Positions 45,216 through 57,240 of a stretch of 64,000 nt of DNA are shown piece by piece. The notes under the pieces are model-generated. The model was not told where the DNA came from and ran no database searches. It saw only the letters and a list, made by a program, of their open reading frames with translations. Where the stretch lies: NCBI GenBank assembly GCA_021442155.1, contig CM038215.1, positions 272,903,014-272,967,013 of the forward strand, in the 5' to 3' direction. Origin of the DNA: Cymbidium sinense (Eukaryota > Streptophyta > Magnoliopsida > Asparagales > Orchidaceae). The translations under genes and the position numbers were made by a program. Every line of letters begins with the position of its first letter. Position 1 is the first letter of the stretch.

Positions 45216-46239
45216 GGAGGGTTTAGGGTTTAGGGTTGTAAGTTTAAAGTTTTTTTTATAATTTTTTTCATTTTTTTAAATTAAGTGAATTGGTAGGTTT
45301 AGACTTATTTATTTTGTCTTTTTATTTATTTTATTTTATTTTAATTTTAATTTTAATTTTTATTTAGTTTAGTTTATTTATTTTAGTTTTTTTTCTAGGT
45401 TTAGGTTGAGGTTTAGGTTTATGTTTATGTTTACTTTTTAGTTTAGTTTTATTTTTATTTTATTTTTAATGTTTAGGTTTTATTTTTATTTTAAGTTTAG
45501 GTCTAGGTTTTTTTTTTTTTTTTAGGTTTAGTTATTATTTTAGCTATTTTATTCTTTTTTTAGGTTTTTAGGTTTATTTTAGTTTATTTTATTTTATTTA
45601 TTTTAGGTTTAGTTTTGGTTTAGTTTATTTTAGGTTTAGGTTTATGTTTTATTTATTTTAGTTTAGTTTATCTTTGTCTAGGTTTAGGTTTATTTATTTT
45701 TATTTTAGATATAAGTTTTTTTTTTAGTTTAGGGTTTAGGTTTTATTTTTTTATTAATTTTTAGGTTTTATTTTTAAGTTTAAGTTTTTATTTAATTTTT
45801 ATTTAATTTTATTTTATGTTTATTTTATTTTTATTTTAGGATTAGTTTTCATTTTATTTAAGTTTTTTTATTTTTTAAGTTTGTTTTGGTTTTTATTTAT
45901 TTTATTTAAGGCTTAGGATTATTTTATTTTGTTTAATTTATTTTTATTTGAGGTTTAGTTTTATTTTATTAGGGTTGGTTTTATTTTTATTTATTTTCAA
46001 GTTTTATTTTATGTTAATTATTCAGTTTAGGTTTATTTATTTTTTTTATTTAATCAATTTATGTTTATTTTAATTTATTTATTTTATTTTATTTTAGGTT
46101 TTATCCTTAGGTTTATTATATTTTTAGTTTAGTTTTATTTATTTATTTTAGTTTTTTTTTTTTTATGTAGGGCAAGGCTAGTTTTAGCTTTAGGCTCTTT
46201 ATCTTTATCTTATTTATCTTTTGGTTATTTATTTATTTA

Positions 46240-46660
46240 AGCTTACTCCACTTTGCTCAGCTCTTGTGGCCCAGTGGCCTGTGCCAGGCTCAGTGGCCCA
46301 GTGGCCTGGTCTTGTGGCCTCAGGGTCCTCAGGCCCAGGGGCCTAGGTTGGCTCACAGGCCCAGGGTCATTTGGCCCAGGCCCTGTGGCTGGCCTGGGCC
46401 CAGGCTCAGGCTACCAGACTGAGCCCAGTTTTAGCTAGTGTCTAGTGCTCCAGTGGCTCAGCTCAGTTTCTGCTCAGTGGCCTGTGGTCAGTCAGGCTTG
46501 GCCTAGGGCCCAGGCCTGGCCCAGGGCTCAGTGGCCTGGTGGCCCAGTGGCCTAGGGTGGCCTCCTCAGCCTAGTCAGGATCTTTGGGCTCAGGATTTGG
46601 CTCAGTTTGTTTTCAGGATTTAGGGTTTTGGGCTCAGGGTCTGCCTGGTTTTATTTTAAA
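46240..46660 (+). repeat. GC-rich variant-heptamer island
   Basis: Runs of cagtggcccagtggcctgg and ctcaggcccaggggcctagg occupy the place of a TTTAGGG block, just before a T-rich unit. Steps of 7-9 bp are visible (CTCAGGG, CCCAGGG, CCTAGG). Apparent Pro/Gly/Ser ORFs here are artefacts of the repeat. Confidence 0.6.
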
Positions 46661-47629
46661 AATGGCAAACCCAAGTTTAGTTTTAGTTTATTTAGTTTAT
46701 TTTATTTATTTTAATTTTATTTTTTTTTAGGTTTATTATTTTATTTAGTTTATTTAATCTTTAGTTTAATTATTTTAGTTTATGTTTTTAATTTCTTTTG
46801 GTTTTAGTTTGTTTTATTTTATTTTATATATTTTATTTTATGGTTTATTTTTTTTTTTGGTAGTTTAGGTTTTATTTTAATTTTAGGTTTAAGTTTTTTA
46901 TTTATTTTTAGGTTTTATTTTATAGTTTAGGTTTATTTTTAGTTTATTTATTTTATTTAGTTGGGGCTTAGTTTATTTATCTAAGTTTATAGGTTTATTT
47001 ATTTAAGTTTAATTTATTAATTTAGGTTTAGTTTATTTTATTTTTATTTATTTAGGTTTATTTTATTTATTTAGGTTTTATTTTATATTAATTTTAGTTA
47101 ATTTTTGGGTTTAGTTTTATTTAGTTTTATTATTTTATTTTTATTTTATGTTTAGTTTCATTTTATTTTTTCTTTAGTTTTATTTTATTATAATTTAGGT
47201 TTTATTTGATTAGGTTTAGTTTTAGCTTTAGGGTTTGCTTAGGTTTAGCTTTTTTAGGTTTTTTATTTTTATTTTAAGTTTTATTTTAGTTTTAGTTTAG
47301 GTTTATTTTAGTTTATTTATTTTATTTAGATAGTTTTATTTGGTTTTATATTTTTTGTTATTTTTAGTTTTATATTCATTTTATTTTATTTAAGTTTTAT
47401 TTTTAATCTTTAGTTTATTTTAGTTTATTTATTTTAGGTTTTATTTTTATGTATTTTTTTAGTTTATATTTTATTTAGTTTTATTTAGTTTATTTTATCT
47501 TTATTTATTTTTAGGTTTTTATCTTCCACATTATTTTTTATAGTTTAGGTCCTTATTTATCATTTAGATTTTTATCTTTAGCCAGCTCATTATTTATCTT
47601 TATCTTTATCTTTATAAGCTCAGTAATCC

Positions 47630-48160
47630 CATTTATCTTTATCTTTTAGGGCTTATTCAGCCCAGTCAGGTCTTATGGTCTACTCAGTTGAGTAGAGCCT
47701 GTGGCCCAGTGCTCAGTGGCTCAGGGCCTGAGCTAGCCCAGCTCCTGTGGCAGGCAGGGCAGTGGCCCCTCAGGTCAGCCTAGGCCCAGGGCAGTGGCAG
47801 GCCCAGGCTCAGGCCCACCTGGGCCATGGCTCACAAAGCCCCACAGCTCAGTGGCTCAGTGGCCCAGTCCTGTGGCCCAGGCTCAGGGCCTGGCCTCAGC
47901 CTGGCTCAGCCTAGCCATGGCCCAGGCCTGGGCCTCAGGTCTTTAGCCCAGGTGGCCTGGTGGCCTGGATCTTGGGGCCCAGTCAGGTCATGGCCAGGGC
48001 CTGTAGGCCTAGGCTCAGAGCCTGAGCCTGTGGCCCAAGCCTCACGCCTTAGTTCTGGGGCCCAGTGGCCTGTGGTCATTTAGTAAGCTCAGGGCTCAGG
48101 GCCTGGCCTGGGCTAATGTGTGGTATCAGTGGCTCAGGGCCCAGATCTAGGGCCTTTCAG
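47630..48160 (+). repeat. GC-rich variant-heptamer island
   Basis: The same cagtggccc, ggcctggcctcag and gcccaggctcagg words as at 46240 appear in the equivalent position of the next unit. A short T-rich run with gtttatctttatcttt precedes it. Confidence 0.6.
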
Positions 48161-49149
48161 TATTTAATTTTATTAACCAAGAGGTTTAGTTTTATTTAGT
48201 TTATTTATTTATTTATTTTATTTAGATTTATTATTTTATTTAGTTTATCTACCCATCTTAGTTCCATATTATTTTTTATTTTAGTTTATTTTTAGGTTTA
48301 TGATTTTAAAATTATTTTATGGTTTTTATTTCTTTTTTTTTTTTTTATTTTAGTTTAGGTTTATTTTATTTATTTATTTTTTTTTAGTTTAGTTTTATTT
48401 TATTTATTTATTTATTTTATTTTAGGCTTAGATTTAGTTTAATTAGTTTTAGATTTATTTATTTTATTTTTATTTTAAGTTTATTTTAGTTTATTTTATT
48501 TTTTTATTTTTAGTTTTTTATTTTACTTTGTTTAGGTTTTATTTTTTTTTATTTATTTTATTTTACATTTTAGTTTCATTTTAATTTTGTTTAGGTTTTT
48601 ATTTGTTACATTTTTAGGTTTTATTTAAATTAGGTTAGGTTTTAAGCCTTTGTGGTTTGTATTTAGGGTTTAGCTTTTTGGTTTTTAATTTATGTTAATT
48701 TTGGTTTTATTTTCAGTTAGTTTAGGTTTTTTAGTTTCTTTATTTTAGTTTAGTTTAGGGTTTGTTTATTTATTTTAGGTTTAGGTTTTATTTATTTTAG
48801 TTTAATTTGTTCTAATGAGGTTTAGTTTATTTATATTTTGTTCATTTTTTTTTCATTTTAGTTTAGTTTTATTTTTTTTAGTTTAGGTATTTTTATTTTT
48901 TTATTTATTTTAGGTTTTATTTTTTTCTTTATTTTGAGTTTATATTTTTATTTTTATTTTATTTTATTTTATTTTTTTTTAGTTTTATTTAATTTAGGTT
49001 TTATCTTGTTTATTTTATTTTATTTTAGTTTAGTTCCATTTTATTATATTTTACCTTTATTTTAATTTTATTTTTTTAAGTTTATGTTTTATTTTATCTT
49101 TATTTTATTTAAGCTTAGGTTTTATTTATTTATTTATCTTTTAGGGTCA

Positions 49150-49510
49150 TTTACTCTAGTTTAGGTTTAGGGTTTGTAGGTTTAGGGCTCAGTGGCTCAG
49201 GTTGTGGTTTAGGTCTTGGTGCCTAAGGCCTAGTTTAGGCCTAGTGGGTTTTAGTGGCTTTAGGTTTGGGCCTTGTCACCTGGTCAAGTGGTCCTAGTGG
49301 CTCAGTGGCCTCAGCTCAGTGCTTTGATTTAGTGCCTGCCAGTTCAGGATCTCAGCCTTGTGGGTTTGGGCCTCAGTGGCCTATTCTGTGGGGCTCAGGT
49401 CAAGGGTCATGCTTTAGGCCAGTGGCTCAGGATCGGCCTAGGTCCAGGTCCGGGAGATTAATCCAGCTTAGCATTAATGGGATTAGGGTTTCATGGATTA
49501 GTGGCCATGG
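49150..49510 (+). repeat. GC-rich variant-heptamer island
   Basis: A mixed island: gtttagggctcagtggctca grades from TTTAGGG to CTCAGTGG within a few repeats. This is the clearest place to see one form turning into the other. It is followed by an A-run (49520) and a new T-rich unit. Confidence 0.62.
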
Positions 49511-50370
49511 TCTGTATTTTAAAAAAAAAAAAAGAAACAGTAAATAGCAGTTTTTTTTTTTATTTAGTTTATTTTATTTATTTTAGTTTATATTTTAATC
49601 TTTAATTTAAGTTTATTTTATTTCATTAGTTTTATTTATTTTTTTATTTTATCTTTAGTTTAGGTTTTTCATTTTAGTTTATTTTTAGGTTTTATTTTAT
49701 TTTTAGTTTAGTTTTATTTTATTTTTTTTAGCCAGTTTTAATTTTTTTTTTATTTTTAGTTTAGTTTAGGTTTTATTTTATATTTTAGTTTAGTTTTAGG
49801 TTAAATTTAAAATTATTTTTTAGGTATTATTTTAGTTTAAGTTTAGGTTTATTTATTATTTTATTTTAGTTTAGGCTTTATTTTAGGTTTTTATTTTTAG
49901 TTTTAGTTTAGTCTTTATTTTATTTTATTTTAGGTTTACATTTTTTTTAGTTTGGCCTAGGTTTTATTTTTATTTATTTTAGGTTTATATTTTAGGTTTT
50001 TTTTTATTTTATTGAATCTAGGTTTATTTTGTTTTATTTGTTTTATTTTTATTTTAGTTTTATTTAGGTTTATTTTAATTTCTTTAATTTAGTTTAGGTG
50101 TTTATTTATTATTTTATTTTTTATTTTTATTTCTTTATTTATATGTTTAGTTTAGTTTAGGTTTTAGTTTAGGTTCAATTTTATTTTATTTTTTTTTTTT
50201 TTATTTATTTTATTTTTTATTTTATTTTAGTTTATTTTTAGGTTTTATGATTTAGGTTTAGGTTTTGGGTTTTGGTTTTTTTGTGGTTTAGGTTTGTGGT
50301 TAGGTTTTTTTTTTTAATTTTTTTTTTTTTTATTTTTAGGTTTAGTTTAGAGTTTATGGTTTAAGGTTTA

Positions 50371-50884
50371 GGGTTCAAGTTTTAGTTTAGGGTTTAGGGT
50401 TTTTGTTTTTTTTAATAGAGAATAAATTCATATTCAACATTTCTTCTTCTCGATTTCATTAACCAAGTAACACACCAACTTTTCTATGACACAAGCGAGG
50501 ACAGAAATAAAAATGAGCATAATAGTGCAAATCAAAAACCCTAGATAACTTGAATCGTATGTACTGTAAAGACAGAGTTCCCTAAGCAACAGATCAGATT
50601 GGCCATTCTGCAATTTCTGTAGTTCCCATCTGAACCATCCCGACCTCTCGAGTAGCAGGATCCACCATCGTATCTTCGATCTCTTCCTCTACCACCACCA
50701 TGGCTCTAACCTCTGTCGCTCCTCCCTCCTCCATAACAACCACTGCTCCAACCACCACCTCCATATCCACCAAGACCTCCGCATCCCCCACCACACGATA
50801 ACCACCACCTTCGCCTTCTCCTCCACCGGATCTAGATTGAGCCCGGTTGATGGTGATGTTCTCTGTCAAGGTTCTCCCATTCTG
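50371..50884 (-). pseudogene. Glycine-rich RNA-binding protein exon island D
   Basis: The minus strand begins AATGGGAGAACC, missing bases present in sister islands (GGGCAGAACC or GGGTAGAACC). It reads ENITINRAQSRSGGGEGEGG, then loses frame. Near the end, GGSRYSRG-type codons are shifted and the terminal Trp is Tyr, with the stop changed to Cys. The 3' UTR (50400-50580) aligns with the other islands. It is a pseudogene, or a real exon with sequencing indels. Confidence 0.75.
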
Positions 50885-50959
50885 TGGTTGGTTTAGGTTT
50901 GGTTATTGTTTTTGGTTTATTTTTTTAATTTATTTAGTTACTTTAGGTTTAGGTTTCAG

Positions 50960-51290
50960 ATTTGTGGGTTAGGGTGTTAGGTTTAGGTTGTGGCCTAGGT
51001 TTTAGGGGTTTGTGGTTTGTGGGTTTATGCTTTGTGGTCAGGGAGGCTCAGTAGGGTTTAGGTTAGGGTTTTAGAGTTTAGAGCCAGGGTTTTAGCCTAG
51101 GGTTTCAGTTTCGCAGTGGCTCAGGGCAGTTTAGGGTCAGGCTTTTGGCCTGGGGGTTTGGCTCAGGTTTAGGTTGTGGGCCTAGGGTTTAGGGCCTGTG
51201 GGTTTTAGGTTTGGCAGGGTCAGGCAGGTTGTGGTAGGGCTTAGAGCCTGGTCCAGGTCAGATTGTAGGGCTCAGTGGTTTATCATTTAT
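50960..51290 (+). repeat. Mixed TTTAGGG/GC-rich island
   Basis: After island D, degenerate gggtttaggt-type sequence grades into ggctcaggcag and cagtggctcagg words, then back to T-rich repeat at about 51290. It has the same place in the unit as the other GC-rich islands. Confidence 0.55.
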
Positions 51291-52090
51291 TATTTTTATT
51301 TTATTTAAACAACCCAGTGGTATTTAGTTTATTTTAATCTTTAGTTTATATTCTTTATTTTGATTATTTATTTATATTTACTATTTTATTAGGTTTTATT
51401 TTAGTTTATCTTTTAGGTTTAGCCTAGTTTAGTTTAGTTTATTTTCTTTAGTTTAGTTTTATTTTATTTTAGTAGGTTTTATATTATCTTTAGGTCAGTT
51501 TAGCTTTTATCTTTATTTTTTTAGGTCTTTGGTTTAGGTTTTCATTTTAGGTTTATTTTAAGTTTTATCTTTTAAGCCTAGGTTTATATTTTTAATTTAT
51601 TATTTTATTTTAGTTTAGGTTTAAGCTTAGTTTAGTTTATTTTAAGCTCAGGTTTAGGTTTTATTTATTTTAATTTAGTTTATCTTATAGGTTTAGTTTA
51701 TTTTATTTTATTTTAGTTTAGGTTTTTTTAGGGTTTTGGTTTTACTTTTTATTTATTTTTATGTTTTATTTTTAGGTTTATTATTTAGGTTTAGGTTTTT
51801 ATTTAGTTTTTATTATATTTAGGTTTTTATTTATTTTATTTTATTTTAGTTTAGTTTTTTTTTATTTATTTTAGGTTTTATTTAGTTTAGGTTTGTTAGC
51901 TTTTTAGCTTTTAGCTTAGGTTTAGGGGTTTTATGATTTGTGTGTAAGGTTTTTTGGGGTTGTGGGTTTGTGGTTTAGGTCTGGGGTTTAGGTTTTAGGG
52001 TTTATGATTTATTTTAGGGTTTTAGTGTTTAGTATTTTATGGTTTATTAGCATTTAGCATTTAGGGTTTTGTGGTTTAAGTTTAGGTTTA

Positions 52091-52543
52091 GGGTTCTAGT
52101 TTTAGTTTAATATTTGGTTTTTGTTTTATATAAGAGAACAAATAAATACAAGATTTCATCTTTTCATTTCATCAACCACGTAATACACCAAGTATTCTAA
52201 GACCCAAGCAACAACATAGATAAAATTGAGCACACATAGATCAAATAAAAACCTAGATAACTAGAACCGCTCTATTGTAAAGACATAGTTCCATAAGCAG
52301 ATCGGATCGTTTCTTAGTTTCTCCAATTCCCATCGAACCTCCCTCTCGAAGTTGCAGATCCACCATGGTCGGAACCTTCATCGCTCTCTATAACCACCAC
52401 TGCTCCGACCACCACCTCCATATCCACCAGCACCTCCAGATCCCCCACCACCACTACGATAACTGCCACCTCCGCTTGCCTCCACCACCAGATCAAGATT
52501 GAGCCTGATTGACGGTGATGTTCCTCAAGGTTCTACCCATTCT
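52091..52543 (-). pseudogene. Glycine-rich RNA-binding protein exon island E
   Basis: The minus strand begins CCCTAAGAATGGGTAGAACC, reads RNITVNQAQS, then a TGA stop, then Gly-rich codons with deletions. It ends DGNWRN with a TAA stop (52314-52334). It is shorter than island A because of small deletions in the Gly-rich part. The 3' UTR is also somewhat shortened. Confidence 0.75.
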
Positions 52544-52649
52544 TAGGGTTTAGATTTAGTTTTAGGTGTATTAGGTTTTAGTGTAGTTTATTTTTTAATT
52601 TATTTAGTTACTTTAGGTTTATGTTTTTGTGGTTTTTGGGGTTTGGTTG

Positions 52650-53050
52650 TGGGTCTAGGGGTTTAAGGTTTGGGGGTTTAAGGTTTGGGTCTAGTTTATG
52701 CTTTTAAGGTTTAGGGTTTGGGTTTAGGTTTGTGGGTTTAGAGTTTTGGTTTAGTGTTTGGGGTTTGTTTATAGTTTAGGCCAGGCAAGGGTTTAGTAGG
52801 GTTTATGCTTAGATTTGGTTTAGGGTCATGGCTGGGCTAGGGTTTGTGGCCTAGATTTTGTGGGTTTAGGGCCAGTTTTAGGGCTTTAGGGTTTGGGAGT
52901 TTGTGGATTTAGGGGTATCAGATTTGGGTTTGGGCCTAGGCCTAGGGTCAAGATTAGTTTGTTTCAGATTTGGTTTGTGGGTAAGGCTTAGCATTTGTGT
53001 AAGGTGGAGGGATGGTCTGTGGTTTATGTTATGGTTGGGTTATGGTTTTG
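52650..53050 (+). repeat. Degenerate TTTAGGG block with G-rich drift
   Basis: Sequence such as gggtttggttgtgggtctag and ggtttgtggcctagattttg shows heptamers with TG insertions and C substitutions. It is a transition form between normal and GC-rich blocks. No gene is present. Confidence 0.55.
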
Positions 53051-53104
53051 GTTTAGAGGTTGTGGTTTAGGGTTTAGGTTTAGGGTTATGGTTTAGGGTT
53101 TAGT

Positions 53105-54654
53105 TGACCAATTGAAGATGATTGTAAGCTTTGGCTTCAATTATTTTGGATTTGGTTTTATTTAGGCCAACTTGAACCTTTAGGTCAATTTGGGCTAAGT
53201 AGGTCAATTGGGTTTAATTGGGTTCAATTGGGTCCAATCATGGCCTTGGTCAAGTTCAACAATCAATTTGGAATAAACTTGAGCCATTGGTTGCAATCAA
53301 TTTGGTTTATATTTTGATTTGACCCAATTTAGTCTTTTAGGTCAATTTGGGTCAACTTGGGTCAGAGGGCCAAGTGGGTTTGGTTTGACTTAATTGAAGG
53401 TCAAGTCATATTCAAATATTGATTTTGATTTAGTATGAATCATTGGTTTCAAGGGATTTGGCTTAGGTTACAATTTGGCTAATTTGGGTTCATATGGGTT
53501 AAGGGATTGACTAGGTCAAATGACCAAGTTAACTTGGTTTGACCTAATTTGTGATAATTGATCAACCTAGGGTGATCAACAATCATGATGGGAGATTTTG
53601 ATGGGCTTGGTTCAATCCAATTTGGGTAGGATTAGAACTTGACTCAAATAGGTCAAAATGGCCACTTTGGGTTAAGTGGATTAATTGGGTTTAGTTGGCT
53701 TGATTTTGGGATGAGTTTGATTTAGTTGAGTTTATATATGGATTTGGGATTGATATATAAATTCAATTGCAATTGGCTTGGGTTCAAATGAGTTTTGGTT
53801 CTTTTGAACATTTCAAGTCAAAAGGGTTAAGTTGGTTTGACTTGGATTGATTTTAGCTTGATGATTGTAGATTTCATTTATATTTGTGAATATAATGAAG
53901 GTATGATTGATTCATGAGAAAATCAATCAATTTGGGTTCTAGAATGAAGGAATCTAAGTCCATGGAGTTGATGTTTAAGCTTGGATTTTGATTTGCTTTG
54001 ATTTAGTTTTGATGATTTAAATGTATATTTCACTTAAATTTGTGAAGATGATTGAAAATATGATTGATTTATGAGAAAATCAATTGAGTTTGACTTGATT
54101 TGGATTAAGATTCGGCTAAGTCCATGGGGTAGTCATATGGCTTAGAAGGGTTTTGATTTAATTTGATTTAGTTTTGATCATTTGAATGTAGATTTGATTT
54201 ATATTTAGAAAGATGATTGAAGATATAAATTGATTATGAGAAAATCAATTGATTTTGGATTGATTTGGATTAAGATTTGGCAAAGTCCATGGGATAGGTC
54301 ATATGGCTTAGGAAGGGTTTCAAGTTTGAATTTGATCATGGGCTTCAATCATTTTGTTTTGGAATTTGGGTTTGGATTTGGATTTGAATTTGATGTTTGA
54401 ATTGAACTTGAGGTTTGGTTTGAGAAGGTGAACATGTATTGGATTTCTGATGTGAGGTAGGTGGATTATCCTAATCCTAAAGGCAAAACCTAATCCTATG
54501 GTTAACCCTTCTAAGTCTTTAGGCTTAGGTTAAGTGTTTACCTAATTGTTAGAAGTTTCTTATGACTAGGAAAGTCTTAGTGTCTAGAAGACTTCTAATT
54601 CTAAGATGGGAAGATTGAATCCTCACTCCAAAAGTGAGGTCAATATGCCTTAGC
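53105..54654 (+). repeat. GGTCAA/TTGACC-rich dispersed repeat, copy II
   Basis: It is homologous to 37430-38815 in the same orientation. The left end joins array 2 at a phrase (gggtttagttgacc) that also exists inside copy I (gggtttagttggcc, about 37447). The part 53905-54300 holds three tandem units of about 160 bp, each with a small hairpin like attgatttatgagaaaatcaat. The right end stops at ccaaaagtgaggtcaa and is followed at once by gypsy copy 3. Confidence 0.65.
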
Positions 54655-55660
54655 CTCCATAGTGTTGCCCGTGGAGATAGATCATTGGAAGATTGAAACC
54701 AAGTTTCACAATATAGACTCAGATACAACTTTCAATGCTTTTCTTGGGAGACCATGGATACATAGGAACAACATAGCTGCATCCTCTTTACATTAGTGTA
54801 TAAAGTTTGTGAGAGGAGGGATCATCTAGTGTGTCAAAGGAGATCTCAAGCCATTTATTGTTCATGAGGTCGGCATATATGAGGATGCGGCTTACTACAT
54901 CCCTCAAATTCAACAAGTCAATTCTCGCAAACTTGGCCAAAGTTTAAAAATAAAAAATAAAAAACAAAAAGAAAAAGAAAAAGATAGAGAAAAAGAAAAG
55001 GAAAAGAAAATAGAAAATGAAAAAGAAAATAAAAGGGAGCAGAAATAGTCTTGGAGGAGGAATTGGAGAATGAAATTAGATTCCACCTACAGTTCATTAC
55101 TCCATTCAAACATATGGGTAAGATGACCTGACCTCTACCAAGCAGAGGAGGAGGCCAGTTCAGAGGCAGTCCCAGTGGTGGAAAACCTCATTATTGGTCA
55201 CCCAATAGAAGATATGTCCCAGCTACCAGGAGTACACCTACTATCCATATAGACTTAGAATCTAGTTCATAGGATGAGTCTTATATGGTAAGCACATCAT
55301 CCAGCTCTTCTCAGCAGTAGATATGAGACTTGAACCAGATAGCGATGAAGATTGGGCTCTAAAGAAAATCATAAGTGTATTCATGTTTATATGTGAAACA
55401 GCTTAGGCATCTTGGGAACCTTAGCTCAACCACTTATCTCAAAAGTTGAGGGTTTGGTAGTTAAGAAGCCCCTAAGTCATCCACAGTGTGAAGACTGTGA
55501 GGTTCTTCGAGCATCATCCTCAAGTCAAGAAGTTGATGTAGAACTTGAGGATGATTCATATAAATATTTAATAGAATTATCTTTGGATTGGTACTTGCCT
55601 TGTGTTCATAATTTAGCAAAGAAAGGGTTAATCCCACATACTTTGTCAATGCACAGGTAA
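54655..55660 (+). pseudogene. Protease end and pol linker, copy 3
   Basis: The plus strand reads ASIVLPVEIDHWKIETKF, then FLGRPWIHRNNIAASSLH, then CIKFVRGGII, then KPFIVHEVGIYEDAAYY, with two stops. These are the typical words after the protease active site in plant gypsy pol. An A-rich tract (54941-55040) encodes a Lys/Glu-rich tail longer than in copies 1 and 2. The frame 55412-55660 then carries DDSYKYLIELSLDWYLPC and KKGLIPHT, matching 5462-5683 of copy 1. Confidence 0.75.
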
Positions 55661-56700
55661 GACTACTTCGAAAGAATATGGAAGAATAAGTGCAAAAGCT
55701 CTCAATCAAGACCAGGACTAAGATTCAATATAGTGGGTCCAGTCGATGATGATGATTACGCCTTAGTCATCACCAATCATTTGGAATTGACAGTTCTTTC
55801 CAAATCACATTAACTCATATGAGGAGCTTAGAAACTTCGATGATCCGTGATGATTTTGAAGTCAAAGATGCACCACTAGAGTTCAAGAAGAGATCAAGTC
55901 AACCATCGATGAGCTCAAGGAAATCAAATTAGAATCAAAAAAGATCCACACCCGACATACATCAATTCTTTATTAAATGAAATTGAAACTAATGACTTAG
56001 TTAGGCTATTGATAACTTTAAGGACTTATTTGCATGGAGTTATGAAGAGATGCCCGATTGGCTCCCGTGGTTGATAAACTAGCAATAGAGCCTACCGCTA
56101 ACCCTATCAAGTAAGCTCCTAGATGCATGTGACATAGAACAGTAGGTCATTTCTGATGTCAAGAAACTGATCGATGCTGCCTTCATCCAGGAAGAAAAAT
56201 ACCCTACCTGGTTAGCCAGTGTTGTCCTAATTAAGAAAAAGAATGGTTAAATTCACATATGCATCAATTTTAGGATTTAAATAAGGCATATCCAAAAGAT
56301 GAATTTTACTACTAATTTGAGCTTATGGTGGACATTGTTTCATCTCATGCCTTCTTTCATGAATGGCTCATCTGATATAACCAAATAGAGATGACCTCAA
56401 GATGGAAGAAACATTGCTTTTAGAACCCGATCAAATCTATTGCTATAAGGTCATGCCTTTCACCTTAAAATGTCGCTACATACTAGCGAGCTATGACTTC
56501 TTCAATGAACTCATTCATCATCAAGTTGAGTGCTTTGTCAATGATCTTGTCAAAAGTAGAGAAAAGGAAAACCATCTCTTTGACTTGAGAGTAGTTTTCA
56601 ATAGTTATAATTTAACCTCAAAATGAACCTCAAGTGTGCATTCGAGTAGCTTCATAGAAATTCCTTGGGTTTGTTGTCCACACTATGGAATTAAAATTGA
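55661..56700 (+). pseudogene. Reverse transcriptase remnant, copy 3
   Basis: Plus-strand words include KKLIDAAFIQEEKYPTWLAS then VVLIKKKNG and a stop near 56160-56250. Later come YCYKVMPFTLKCRYI and ELIHHQVECFVNDLVKS (56402-56626). The catalytic YVDD is FVND here, so one Asp is lost. The pre-RT segment (56030-56110) is present but broken. The order is the same as in copies 1 and 2. Confidence 0.77.
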
Positions 56701-57240
56701 TCTAGATGATCAAGGATATTAGAAATGTCCCCCTAAAAGTTTAACTCAACTCGATTATTCCAAAGGAAGTTGTATATCTAAGAAGCTTTATATCCAACCT
56801 ATCGGAAGATGTCACCATTCTCAGACTTGTCAAAAGGATGCCAAGTTTAAGTAGGATGACAAGTGTGAGCATGCCTTCAAGACATCAAGCATTACGAATC
56901 ATCAATTCTAGCACCCTATCCCAACAAGCCATCATACTTTACACTTGCATTAGATAACTCTTTGGTGCTTTGTTGGCCCAAGCTAATGAAAGGGAAGGAA
57001 AATGCACTCTACTACCTCTGTCAGCCCCTCAAGGCTAATTATCCACCCATTGAGAAGCATTGCTTAGCTTTTAATCTTTGCATCTCACAAAATACAACAC
57101 TACACACTTCCTCATAAGGTGAATTTAATAGGATCAAACCACTAGAGTATCTCATGATATGACGATCTTGATGGTTGGCAACGATGGTCCATGATCCTCT
57201 AGTTTGACATTACCTTCATACCCTCATGGTGAAAGGACAT
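56700..57240 (+). pseudogene. RT-linked RNase H remnant, copy 3
   Basis: The words KDAKFK, a stop, DDKCEHAFK (about 56840-56885), YFTLALDNSLVLCWPKLMK-like codons (56935-56990) and NYPPIEKHCLAFNL (57037-57080) correspond to the copy 1 and 2 RNase H. The KGHASRFL tether follows at about 57235. Frames break several times. Confidence 0.65.

Larger units (their letters stand above)
45220..53104 (+). repeat. Degenerate telomere-like array 2
   Basis: It has the same alternation as array 1, again with the G-rich strand on +: T-rich TTTATTTTAGG blocks, TTTAGGG-derived blocks and junction motifs (45271; weaker at 46660, 48165 and 51300). In this array the heptamer blocks are mostly replaced by GC-rich islands (listed separately). 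Two glycine-rich exon islands occur at 50371 and 52091. The right edge reads gggtttagttgaccaattg and passes into the GGTCAA repeat. Confidence 0.88.

Noticed and set aside
46253..49547. Pro/Gly/Ser-rich ORFs in the GC-rich islands
   Set aside because: They follow the 7-9 bp repeat of the islands and differ between islands in all frames; no protein family is recognisable.
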